A stretch of DNA of 8,307 nucleotides from JAATFY01 sp049276515 (GTDB lineage: Bacteria; Pseudomonadota; Alphaproteobacteria; UBA9219), in the NCBI GenBank assembly GCA_049276515.1, contig JBASWO010000172.1, forward strand, positions 1 to 8,307, given 5' to 3'. Numbering within the stretch: position 1 is the stretch's first letter; each line of letters starts with the position of its first letter. The notes under the pieces were generated by a model, which had not been told where the DNA came from, ran no database searches, and saw nothing but the letters and a program-made list of their open reading frames with translations. Below, piece after piece: positions 1-6,642 of the stretch. Made by a program: the position numbers and the translations under genes.

Positions 1-93
1 CCCAACCCCCGCAGCACGAGCGCGCGCTACAACCCCGTCGCGGTCTTTGGCTAAAGCTGGATAATCAAGATGACAATGACTATCGATAATCAT
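1..93 (-). CDS. tatD: TatD family metal-dependent hydrolase, N-terminal fragment
   Basis: This is the first 31 codons of a gene that runs off the left edge. The translation begins MIIDSHCHLD, which is the N-terminal metal-binding signature (D-S-H-C-H-L-D) of TatD-type 3'-5' DNases/amidohydrolases; the two histidines are expected to bind the divalent metals. The family is cytoplasmic and has been linked to DNA and RNA end processing and repair. The ATG overlaps the metG stop codon as ATGA, so the two are probably translationally coupled. The metG-tatD order is common in proteobacteria, which supports the call. Only the first strand and helix of the TIM-barrel are present, so the subfamily and the completeness of the active site cannot be judged. 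Confidence 0.88.
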   Translation of the reverse strand, partial: MIIDSHCHLDYPALAKDRDGVVARARAAGVG

Positions 94-1643
94 GCTGCAG
101 GTTCAGCCTCTACGTAACGTGGAAAAACGCCAGCAGGTGCTGGCAATGGTGTTCCGGGTTTCAAGGCAAAATCTTTAGTAAGATTTGCAAAGTTACGCTG
201 ATCATGAGGTACAGCAAGCTGATCAAGCAATGCATTGGATGCTGTCGGCATAAAGGGCTGCAACATAATTGCCAAATAGCGAATGGTCTCAGCGAGTACG
301 TAGAGGACGGTTTCCATACGAGCCTCATCAGTCTTTTTAAGCGCCCAGGGAGCTTGCTCATCAACATAACGATCAGCTTCACCAATAACCGCCCATAATT
401 GATCCAAAGCCTTGTGAAAAGCTTGAACATCTAAATCAGCTCGCACTTGGCTAAGTAAGGCCTGGGCCTTAGTCAGCAAAGCATTGTCTGCATCCGTCAA
501 AACTCCATGTTTTGGAACCTGAGCACTACAATTTTTGGCGATCATAGAAAGCGAGCGCTGTGCAAGATTGCCAATACCATTGGCAAGCTCTGAATTGATG
601 CGACGTATCATAGCGGCGCGTGAGAAATCGCCATCATTACCAAACGGCACTTCACGCATTAAGAAGTAACGCATCTGATCAAGTCCGTAGGTTTTGATCA
701 ATTCATAGGGATCAATGACATTTCCAAGTGACTTAGAGATTTTCTGTCCTTCATTCGTCCACCATCCGTGAGCAAATACACGGTGAGGCACAGGAAGTCC
801 TGCTGCCATTAAAAAGGCGGGCCAATAGACAGCATGAAAACGTAATATATCTTTCCCAACCATATGAAGATCAGAGGGCCAGAATTTTTTATATCCCGGA
901 CTATCTGTATTTGGATAACCCGTTGCAGTCATATAATTCGTCAAAGCATCTAGCCAGACATACATGACATGCTTGGGCTCGCCCGGCACAGGCACGCCCC
1001 AGGACAAAGCTGTACGAGAGATTGAGAGATCTCGCATACCTGATTTAACAAAGCTGATGACTTCATTGCGACGTGATGTCGGCAAGATAAAATCAGGATG
1101 TTCGTCATAGAATTTTAAAAGCCTGTCGCCCCAGGCAGACAGTTTGAAGAAATAACTCGGCTCTTCAACCCATTCACATTCAGCGCCACTTGGTGCGATT
1201 TTTTTACCCTGGGGATTGGTGGTGAGTTCATCCTCACCATAGTAAGCCTCATCACGCACAGCATACCATCCGGCATAAGAGCCGAGATAGATTTCACCGC
1301 GCTTGAGCAATTCATCCCAAAGTGCCTGACACGCCTTTTTATGACGCTCTTCAGTCGTACGAATAAAATCATCATTCGTGCAGTTAAGTGTTTTGAGTAA
1401 TTCCCTGAAATTCTGCGAGACTTTATCTGTGAAGGCTTGCGGTTCAATGCCAGCTGCTGCCGCTGATTTTGCTACTTTCTGACCATGCTCATCTGTGCCC
1501 GAAAGGAACATGACATCATAACCATCAAGGCGTTTAAAACGTGCCAAAACATCGCAAGCGAGCGATGTATAAGCATGGCCAATATGGGGTGCATCATTGA
1601 CGTAATAGATAGGCGTTGTGATGTAATAGCGTTTCTGCGGCAT
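90..1643 (-). CDS. metG: Methionyl-tRNA synthetase (class I, short form without Cys4 zinc knuckles)
   Basis: The enzyme charges tRNA-Met with methionine using ATP, in the cytoplasm. The protein has 517 residues. The class I ATP-binding signatures are both present: HIGH at residues 20-23 and the KMSKS loop as KISKS at 301-305. The methionine-pocket region (residues 8-17, ITTPIYYVND) and the anticodon-binding motif near 350-362 (N-S-E-L-A-N-G-I-G-N-L) are also typical. The connective-peptide region (about 118-165) has a single cysteine (C156) where zinc-type enzymes carry one or two CxxC knuckles, so this is a zinc-less form. It ends soon after the helical anticodon domain and has no C-terminal EMAP/Trbp111-like dimerisation domain. 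The ATG at 1643 has an AAGG ribosome-binding site (plus-strand 1651-1654) seven bases upstream. It overlaps tatD by ATGA and is divergent from kdsD. Confidence 0.97.
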   Translation of the reverse strand: MPQKRYYITTPIYYVNDAPHIGHAYTSLACDVLARFKRLDGYDVMFLSGTDEHGQKVAKSAAAAGIEPQAFTDKVSQNFRELLKTLNCTNDDFIRTTEERHKKACQALWDELLKRGEIYLGSYAGWYAVRDEAYYGEDELTTNPQGKKIAPSGAECEWVEEPSYFFKLSAWGDRLLKFYDEHPDFILPTSRRNEVISFVKSGMRDLSISRTALSWGVPVPGEPKHVMYVWLDALTNYMTATGYPNTDSPGYKKFWPSDLHMVGKDILRFHAVYWPAFLMAAGLPVPHRVFAHGWWTNEGQKISKSLGNVIDPYELIKTYGLDQMRYFLMREVPFGNDGDFSRAAMIRRINSELANGIGNLAQRSLSMIAKNCSAQVPKHGVLTDADNALLTKAQALLSQVRADLDVQAFHKALDQLWAVIGEADRYVDEQAPWALKKTDEARMETVLYVLAETIRYLAIMLQPFMPTASNALLDQLAVPHDQRNFANLTKDFALKPGTPLPAPAGVFPRYVEAEPAA

Positions 1644-1718
1644 CTTTTAACCTTATTGGAGGCAAACTGTTTGAGCTATTTCAGTAGCATAGCTGCAAGT
1701 GATTGCCCATAACCATCC

Positions 1719-1748
1719 TTGTTTTCAGGACTTTTGGGCCGCTATAAT
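1719..1748 (+). promoter_or_regulatory. Putative sigma70 promoter of kdsD
   Basis: TTGTTT (1719-1724) and a perfect TATAAT (1743-1748) are separated by 18 bases. The -10 box ends seven bases before the ATG at 1756, so the predicted transcription start falls at or next to that ATG. It lies inside the longest possible reading frame, which opens with a GTG at 1699; this argues against the long start. This is a by-eye consensus match. Confidence 0.55.
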
Positions 1749-1755
1749 GCAACGC

Positions 1756-2745
1756 ATGTTAAAAACAGCACCGAAACAGGCCCCTATGACTGACGCCAAT
1801 CTTTTAGCGACTGCACAACATGTGCTGATTGCCGAAAGCGCAGCATTGACGGAAATGGCAGGACAATTAGGCGCCGATTTTATTAAAGCCGTCCATTTTC
1901 TCGTTAATTGTAAAGGCCGCGTCATTGTCTCTGGCATGGGTAAGAGCGGTCATATCGCTCGCAAAATTGCTGCTACTATGGCCTCAACAGGCACGCCATC
2001 GCACTTTGTGCATCCCGGCGAAGCGAGCCATGGTGATCTCGGTATGATCATGAAAGACGATGTTGTCATCGCTTTATCGAATTCTGGTGAAACAGCTGAA
2101 CTAACAGATCTTGTGAGCTATACACGTCGCTTCTCAATTCCTTTGATTGCCATCACTCGTAAATCGCAAAGCTCATTAGGTGGTGCAGCCGACGTTACGC
2201 TTGAGCTTCCCAATGCTCCTGAAGTTTGCCCCATGGGTCTTGCACCCACAACATCAACCACCATGCAACTCGCTTTAGGCGATGCTTTGGCTGTCGCCAC
2301 ATTGGAATGCAAAGGTTTTACAGCCGAAGATTTTCGTAATTTCCATCCTGGCGGCAAATTAGGAAAAATATTGCTGCGCGTGAACGAAATCATGCATAGC
2401 GGTAGTGAATTACCGGTAGCACTCGAAAGCGATGTGATGTCGAACGTATTGGTCATTATGACTGAAAAGCGTTTCGGTTGCGCTGCTATTGTAAACAAAG
2501 ACGGCATGCTCAGTGGTATCATTACGGACGGCGATTTACGTCGTCACATGCAAGGGGATTTGCTGAAGAAATCAGCCGCTGATGTCATGACAAAAAACCC
2601 GCTTTCCATACAGCCACAAATGCTTGCAGCGGAAGCTATCAAAATTCTCAACGAAACCAAGCGCACTCAATTACTCGTCGCTGAAAACGGCAAACCAGTT
2701 GGCATCCTGCATATCCACGATTTGCTACGCGCCGGAATAGCCTAA
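1756..2745 (+). CDS. kdsD: D-arabinose-5-phosphate isomerase (KpsF/GutQ/KdsD family)
   Basis: The enzyme converts D-ribulose 5-phosphate to D-arabinose 5-phosphate, the first step of Kdo synthesis for lipopolysaccharide. With the start chosen here it has 329 residues, the usual family length. An N-terminal SIS sugar-isomerase domain (about 35-190) carries VSGMGKSGHI (58-67), HPGEASHGDLGM (86-97), SNSGET (108-113) and PTTSTT (164-169), followed by HPGGKLGK (197-204). Residues matching the described E. coli metal/catalytic set are K63, E112, E156 and H197. Two CBS domains follow (about 211-268 and 275-329), ending in the family-typical H-D-L-L-R-A-G. The start is uncertain. GTG 1699 gives 348 residues but precedes the promoter; ATG 1747 overlaps the -10 box; ATG 1756 would be leaderless; ATG 1786 gives 319 residues with a weak AGG upstream. 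Its metabolic partner kdsA lies about 600 bases downstream on the other strand. Confidence 0.95.
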   Translation: MLKTAPKQAPMTDANLLATAQHVLIAESAALTEMAGQLGADFIKAVHFLVNCKGRVIVSGMGKSGHIARKIAATMASTGTPSHFVHPGEASHGDLGMIMKDDVVIALSNSGETAELTDLVSYTRRFSIPLIAITRKSQSSLGGAADVTLELPNAPEVCPMGLAPTTSTTMQLALGDALAVATLECKGFTAEDFRNFHPGGKLGKILLRVNEIMHSGSELPVALESDVMSNVLVIMTEKRFGCAAIVNKDGMLSGIITDGDLRRHMQGDLLKKSAADVMTKNPLSIQPQMLAAEAIKILNETKRTQLLVAENGKPVGILHIHDLLRAGIA

Positions 2746-2814
2746 TTACCCTTTTTAGGGCCTCATTCAGCCTTAACCCAAGGTTATGATATTGTTCCGC
2801 AATTAATGTAAGTT

Positions 2815-2843
2815 TTGGTTCCTGCCCTAAACTGAGCTATACT
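2815..2843 (+). promoter_or_regulatory. Putative sigma70 promoter of the 161-residue orphan gene
   Basis: TTGGTT (2815-2820) and TATACT (2838-2843) are separated by exactly 17 bases. The -10 box ends six bases before the ATG at 2850, so the transcript would begin at or beside the start codon. I see no ribosome-binding site between the -10 box and the ATG. This is a by-eye consensus match, but both boxes and the spacing are good. Confidence 0.6.
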
Positions 2844-2849
2844 TAATTC

Positions 2850-3335
2850 ATGAGCGCACACAAAAACCTTACTAAGCGCACCAAATCTTCTTCCGAAGGC
2901 CCCAGCCCTACGGATGCTCCACAGCTGATCGATGATGGCGATTTCAATATAGAAGAAATTGAAGCTGCTGCCTTACGTGCACAGCAATTAGCGGCTGCTG
3001 CCGATTCTGAGCCAGATCCTACAAAAGCTGCACTTTTTGATAGACAAGCTTCTCTCTTTACAGCGCGCAGCCAACAATTAGTTGGCACAGGTTTGGGCCA
3101 CAGCAGAAATGCTGCACGCCGCCGTGCTGCAGAAGCAGCCCAAGTTGCAGCGGCACAAACGGCTCTAAGGTCTCAAGATGGACCTGAACATACTTATAAT
3201 GAAGCTCAGCCCAGTGTTCCCGCTGATAAAACACCCATCCACAGACAACATCGGGTGTTTCGTAATCCCGACCGCGTCCAAGTGGATGATGATAATCCCG
3301 TATTACAAGAAGTAACGCGCGGCCCTGACGGCTGA
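2850..3335 (+). CDS. Hypothetical Ala/Gln-rich protein, 161 residues
   Basis: I do not recognise this family and assign no function. The protein is hydrophilic, with no signal peptide or membrane segment, so it is probably cytoplasmic. Residues 1-33 are rich in Ser, Thr, Pro and Lys and look disordered. Residues 34-49 and 63-109 are Ala/Gln/Arg-rich and likely helical, with A-A-R-R-R-A-A-E-A-A in the middle. The tail (110-161) is polar and mixed, holding basic H-R-Q-H-R-V-F-R and then acidic V-D-D-D. Support for a real gene is the good promoter immediately upstream, the ATG directly after kdsD on the same strand, and a frame kept open through the whole gap between two genes. Its TGA is immediately followed by the converging kdsA stop codon. 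The composition resembles small structural or adaptor proteins, but that is only an impression. It could be lineage-restricted. Confidence 0.72.
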   Translation: MSAHKNLTKRTKSSSEGPSPTDAPQLIDDGDFNIEEIEAAALRAQQLAAAADSEPDPTKAALFDRQASLFTARSQQLVGTGLGHSRNAARRRAAEAAQVAAAQTALRSQDGPEHTYNEAQPSVPADKTPIHRQHRVFRNPDRVQVDDDNPVLQEVTRGPDG

Positions 3336-4181
3336 TTAAGCAACCTTGGCTTTTGCCAATTTATCATACGCCATAAAATTCTCGATTAACTTCGGAAGAT
3401 CTTTTAGTGGGGTCATGCTTGGACCATCACAAGGCGCGTTGTCAGGATCTGGATGTGTTTCTAAAAAGAGTGCTGCCAACCCTGTTGAGATAGCGGCGCG
3501 CGCTAAAAGCGGTACATACTCGCGCTGACCGCCTGCACGATCACCAAGACCGCCAGGTTGCTGCACGGAATGGGTGGCATCAAAAACAACAGGGCAATCC
3601 AAACCTGACATGATCGGAAAAGCTCTCATATCTACAACAAGAGTGTTATACCCAAAGCTTGAGCCACGCTCACAAAGCATGATTTTATCATTGCCCGTTG
3701 AAGCAATTTTCGTCACGACATTCTTCATATCCCAAGGCGCTAGGAACTGAGCTTTCTTTACATTAATGGGGCGGCCCGTTTTACCGGCAGCCACAACTAA
3801 ATCTGTTTGCCTACACAAGAAGGCGGGGATCTGGAGGACATCCACAACTTCTGCGACAGGTGCACATTGGTGCGGCTCATGAACATCTGTAATGACGGGC
3901 AAACCTGTTTTTTCACGAATTTCTGCAAAAATCGGTAGAGCTGCATCAAGGCCAACACCACGACCTGATTTTACAGAGGAGCGATTAGCTTTATCAAAAG
4001 AGGTTTTATAGATGACAGGTATTTTATATTTATCAGCGAGCTCTTTGATCGCTGCACTCATTTCAAGCGCATGGGCACGGGATTCAAGCGTGTTTGGCCC
4101 TATCATCCACACCATCGGCAAATCATTTCCAATGGTAAGCTTGCCGCCTTTTGGCAACAGCACATCAATATGTTTAGGCAT
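3336..4181 (-). CDS. kdsA: 3-deoxy-8-phosphooctulonate (Kdo-8-phosphate) synthase
   Basis: The enzyme condenses D-arabinose 5-phosphate with phosphoenolpyruvate to give Kdo-8-phosphate, committing carbon to the lipopolysaccharide inner core; it is cytoplasmic. The 281-residue TIM-barrel is full length. Visible motifs are GPNTLESR (28-35), the PEP-binding FDKANRSS (62-69), KKAQF (142-146), ERGSSFGYN (171-179), DATHSVQQPGG (201-211) and CDGPS (251-255). Asn at position 30, where metal-dependent enzymes have Cys, together with CDGPS, places it in the metal-independent class typified by E. coli (family knowledge). Its ATG lies inside the end of pssA (eight-base overlap). An AAGGG ribosome-binding site is seven bases upstream, so it is the last gene of the minus-strand operon. 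Its stop codon abuts that of the converging orphan gene. Confidence 0.97.
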   Translation of the reverse strand: MPKHIDVLLPKGGKLTIGNDLPMVWMIGPNTLESRAHALEMSAAIKELADKYKIPVIYKTSFDKANRSSVKSGRGVGLDAALPIFAEIREKTGLPVITDVHEPHQCAPVAEVVDVLQIPAFLCRQTDLVVAAGKTGRPINVKKAQFLAPWDMKNVVTKIASTGNDKIMLCERGSSFGYNTLVVDMRAFPIMSGLDCPVVFDATHSVQQPGGLGDRAGGQREYVPLLARAAISTGLAALFLETHPDPDNAPCDGPSMTPLKDLPKLIENFMAYDKLAKAKVA

Positions 4182-4947
4182 TCACTGACCCTTCACGTCT
4201 TTCACGCATTTTATAAACAACAAATGCACATGGAATACTCAAAAAGTAAACAGTGCCAATACCACCTAAAGTAACCCATGGGTCCGTGATAACCCCTGCC
4301 AATAACAATACAGCTACAGCCATAATCGGCGCTAACCAGGAACGTGGGATGCGCCAACCTTTAAGTGCAAAAGTTGGTACGCGACTGACCATGAGCGCAC
4401 CAATCAAAATCATCCATAAAGAGACAAGCGTTGGAGAGATTTGGGCTTCTGGACCAAATTCCAAAACATAAACCAAGGGTAAAATAGCAAGCCCTGCTCC
4501 ACCCGGTGCCGGCACGCCATTAAAGTAGCTTTTCGTCCAAGCAGGCGCTGTTTTGTCTTCAAGCATGGTATTAAATCTTGCAAGGCGTAGAGCGGCACAC
4601 ACCGCATAGACGAGGACTGCAATCCATCCCAAACGACTTGCATCCTTCATCGCCCATTCATAAATGACAAAGCCGGGTGCAACTCCAAAACTGATAACAT
4701 CTGAAAGACTATCTAGCTCAGCACCAAATTTGCTGACGATGTTTAAGAGACGTGCAACACGGCCATCCAACATATCAAAGACACCAGCGATGACGATCGC
4801 AAGCGCAGCCGCTTCCCATTTATCCTGCATAGCAAAGCGCATCGCCGTGAGGCCCGAACAAAGCGACATCAAGGTCAACATATTCGGCAAAAGCCGCGTC
4901 AGCGGCAAATCACGTGGCGTACGGCGCGGTTTTGCTAAATCAATCAT
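4174..4947 (-). CDS. pssA: CDP-diacylglycerol-serine O-phosphatidyltransferase (type II phosphatidylserine synthase)
   Basis: This inner-membrane enzyme transfers the phosphatidyl group from CDP-diacylglycerol to L-serine, making phosphatidylserine for Psd. The 257-residue protein contains the full CDP-alcohol phosphotransferase signature: D58, D61-G62, A65-R66, G75, D79 and D83, with the standard spacing. ALRLARFN (119-126) and YFNGVPAPGGAG (141-152) are typical of the serine-specific subfamily, which argues against phosphatidylglycerophosphate synthase. Several hydrophobic segments follow, spread to about residue 245, giving a multi-pass protein. The basic N-terminus (K-P-R-R-T-P-R) should lie in the cytoplasm. 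The ATG overlaps the psd stop as ATGA, and the end overlaps kdsA by eight bases, so translation across psd, pssA and kdsA is likely coupled. Confidence 0.96.
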   Translation of the reverse strand: MIDLAKPRRTPRDLPLTRLLPNMLTLMSLCSGLTAMRFAMQDKWEAAALAIVIAGVFDMLDGRVARLLNIVSKFGAELDSLSDVISFGVAPGFVIYEWAMKDASRLGWIAVLVYAVCAALRLARFNTMLEDKTAPAWTKSYFNGVPAPGGAGLAILPLVYVLEFGPEAQISPTLVSLWMILIGALMVSRVPTFALKGWRIPRSWLAPIMAVAVLLLAGVITDPWVTLGGIGTVYFLSIPCAFVVYKMRERREGSVNA

Positions 4948-5660
4948 TCGCGCAACTCGGCATGACGTTGAGCTTCATCGGACGAACAATCTGCCAAGAC
5001 TGTTTCGCCACCAATCATATATTGGCCAACAGAGACAAGTGGACGCAAGCCTTGAGGCAAATAGACATCGGCACGACTTCCAAAACGAATAATGCCAAAA
5101 CGTTCGCCTGCCTTATAGCTATTGCCTTCTTGAGCTGAACAAAGAATGCGACGGGCCACGAGGCCTGCGATCTGCACAACACCCAAAATGTGATTGTCAT
5201 AAGGGTGATCACCCGTTAGCTGCAAAGCTAAAGCCATCCGTTCATTATCCACACTTGCCTTATCCAGGCTTGCATTAATGAACTTGCCAGGACGGTATGT
5301 GCGCGAGCGAACAATGCCATCAGCTGGAATGCGATTTACATGAACATCAAACACATTCAGGAAAATACTAATGCGGATACGGCTTTCAGATCCAAGACCC
5401 AAAGTTTCATCAGGTACAACTTCTTGGATGGAAACAACCTTACCGTCTGCGGGACTAATAATAAGACCTGCGCGGGCCGGTGTAAGACGAGGAGGATCAC
5501 GGAAGAAATAACAACACCAAACCGTCAGTACGATGCCAATCCAGCCGAGCGTACAGCTGATTGTCATCAAGATGATTGTGACCACGGCAAAAATGGCCAT
5601 AAAGGGCCAGCCGGCACGATTGAAGTTTAAAGCGATGCTTTCAGGTTTCATAACAGCCAT
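4944..5660 (-). CDS. psd: Phosphatidylserine decarboxylase proenzyme (short bacterial form)
   Basis: The enzyme decarboxylates phosphatidylserine to phosphatidylethanolamine at the inner membrane, after self-cleavage that generates a pyruvoyl group. From the ATG at 5660 it has 238 residues. Two hydrophobic segments near the N-terminus (about 18-36 and 39-53) form the membrane anchor. The conserved SPADGKV has D72 and FDVHVNR has H107. The cleavage site is F-G-S-R with G194-S195; S195 becomes the pyruvoyl group of the small alpha chain, and D72/H107/S195 match the known autocatalytic triad. The FGS form is typical of the short alphaproteobacterial type rather than the LGST of E. coli. The start is uncertain: ATG 5651 (235 residues) also fits the family, and an in-frame TTG at 5711 (255 residues) has an AGGA seven bases upstream but would overlap the preceding gene. 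The next gene, pssA, supplies its substrate. Confidence 0.95.
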   Translation of the reverse strand: MAVMKPESIALNFNRAGWPFMAIFAVVTIILMTISCTLGWIGIVLTVWCCYFFRDPPRLTPARAGLIISPADGKVVSIQEVVPDETLGLGSESRIRISIFLNVFDVHVNRIPADGIVRSRTYRPGKFINASLDKASVDNERMALALQLTGDHPYDNHILGVVQIAGLVARRILCSAQEGNSYKAGERFGIIRFGSRADVYLPQGLRPLVSVGQYMIGGETVLADCSSDEAQRHAELRE

Positions 5661-5700
5661 TCTCACTAAGATTGCGTCAATTTCATAGCGCCCTAGCCCC

Positions 5701-6642
5701 TTATGGGACAAGCATTTTTCCTGATTGGGCAGGAACTATAGGAATAATTTGACCTGCAATAAGCTCATCTACACTACCCACCTCACCTACGTCAGGCTTC
5801 ATAATCATAATATGAGCCTTTTCTTTATCACTGGTCTTGCCTCCTAAGAGCCACATATCTTTCCCGCCGCGGACCAAATCCAGATCACCCGAGGGTATAT
5901 TGGAGGCCAGCGGTAAATCGGGTCTGTACAATCGGCGCCCGATAACTTCAGCGCCATGCAATTCATCAAAGCGCAAATGGGCATCAGCGTCTGCTTTAAA
6001 ATGCCCAGGCTGCAAACTCCAATAGCCAAAAGCATCTACATGGGCCGCCCCTACATATTCGTTATTTGCGTACATCTGAATGAGGCTTTCAGGCGTTCCT
6101 GTACCTGAAAAAATAAACTTCCCTTCATCTGCCCAAATCAGAACTAAGGACAGTTCGATTTCGCTTCCCGCCTCAGGAGTCGTTAATAAGGCAAGTGTAC
6201 TGGCGTTTTTCCACCACACATAAGCCTCATCAGGAGATCGCTCAGGCAAAAACAAGGTGAGCATGCCGAGATCATAACTTTTGTCCTGCTCAGGTAATTG
6301 AAGATCAAAGGTTTGAATATTTTTAGTCCGCTTTTTAAGAGGTAAGCTCGCGTGCCATTTGTTTTTAGAATCGACCTGAGCTTCGGCCTCGACTTTATCT
6401 TTATCGGTTATTTGAATTCGTACCTGGGGCAACCCCCATCCCGATACGTCTAAAGCTTGTGAGCTATAGATTGCCGAGGAAACACCAAAAGGCAGCTGCT
6501 TTTCCTGCTGAGCTACATAGCCCGCATGATAGCGATGAATGCCTTTGACGAGCCCAAAAGCCACAAAAAGAACAATGACAAAGGCAACAATCTTGAGAAT
6601 TGAGGTTAAGGGATCGTGCTTATTTATATATAAAAACCGCAT
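5701..6642 (-). CDS. Membrane-anchored Ig-like domain protein with a degenerate LysM-like C-terminus
   Basis: The exact role is not known to me. A 313-residue protein starts with a short basic stretch, one hydrophobic segment (about 12-33), and then a long polar region, so it is probably an inner-membrane protein facing the periplasm. Two Ig-like units are suggested. One is at about 60-101 (V-S-G-W-G-L-P-Q-V then V-D-S-K-N-K-W). The other is at about 163-212 (F-S-G-T-G-T-P-E-S with YANNEYVGAAHVDAFGYWSL). Residues 254-304 resemble a worn LysM: V-R-G-G-K-D-M-W, then D-E-L-I-A-G-Q-I-I-P. This order (anchor, Ig-like, LysM) matches alphaproteobacterial LysM proteins as I remember them, but residues usually conserved in LysM are altered. 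The ATG at 6642 is preferred over 6660 because AGGG (plus-strand 6648-6651) sits five bases upstream of it. It is the first gene of the psd-pssA-kdsA cluster. Confidence 0.8.
   Translation of the reverse strand: MRFLYINKHDPLTSILKIVAFVIVLFVAFGLVKGIHRYHAGYVAQQEKQLPFGVSSAIYSSQALDVSGWGLPQVRIQITDKDKVEAEAQVDSKNKWHASLPLKKRTKNIQTFDLQLPEQDKSYDLGMLTLFLPERSPDEAYVWWKNASTLALLTTPEAGSEIELSLVLIWADEGKFIFSGTGTPESLIQMYANNEYVGAAHVDAFGYWSLQPGHFKADADAHLRFDELHGAEVIGRRLYRPDLPLASNIPSGDLDLVRGGKDMWLLGGKTSDKEKAHIMIMKPDVGEVGSVDELIAGQIIPIVPAQSGKMLVP

Noticed and set aside
1680..1725. Promoter for metG on the minus strand (TATGCT as the -10).
   Set aside because: The best -35 (TGGTTA) matches only three of six positions, so it is too weak to report.
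2118..2522. Minus-strand frame of 134 codons opposite kdsD.
   Set aside because: It is the antisense shadow of the SIS/CBS coding region, with no ribosome-binding site or motif.
2749..2775. Possible intrinsic terminator after kdsD (CCCT-TTTT-AGGG hairpin, and an overlapping six-pair stem).
   Set aside because: The stems are four to six pairs and no run of T follows, so it does not fit an intrinsic terminator.
2754..2831. Riboswitch or attenuator between kdsD and the orphan gene.
   Set aside because: There is too little sequence between the kdsD stop and the orphan promoter, and no known riboswitch core is visible.
4664..5092. Plus-strand frame of 142 codons opposite pssA and psd.
   Set aside because: It lies wholly antisense to two well-supported genes that overlap each other, and its translation shows no recognisable motif.
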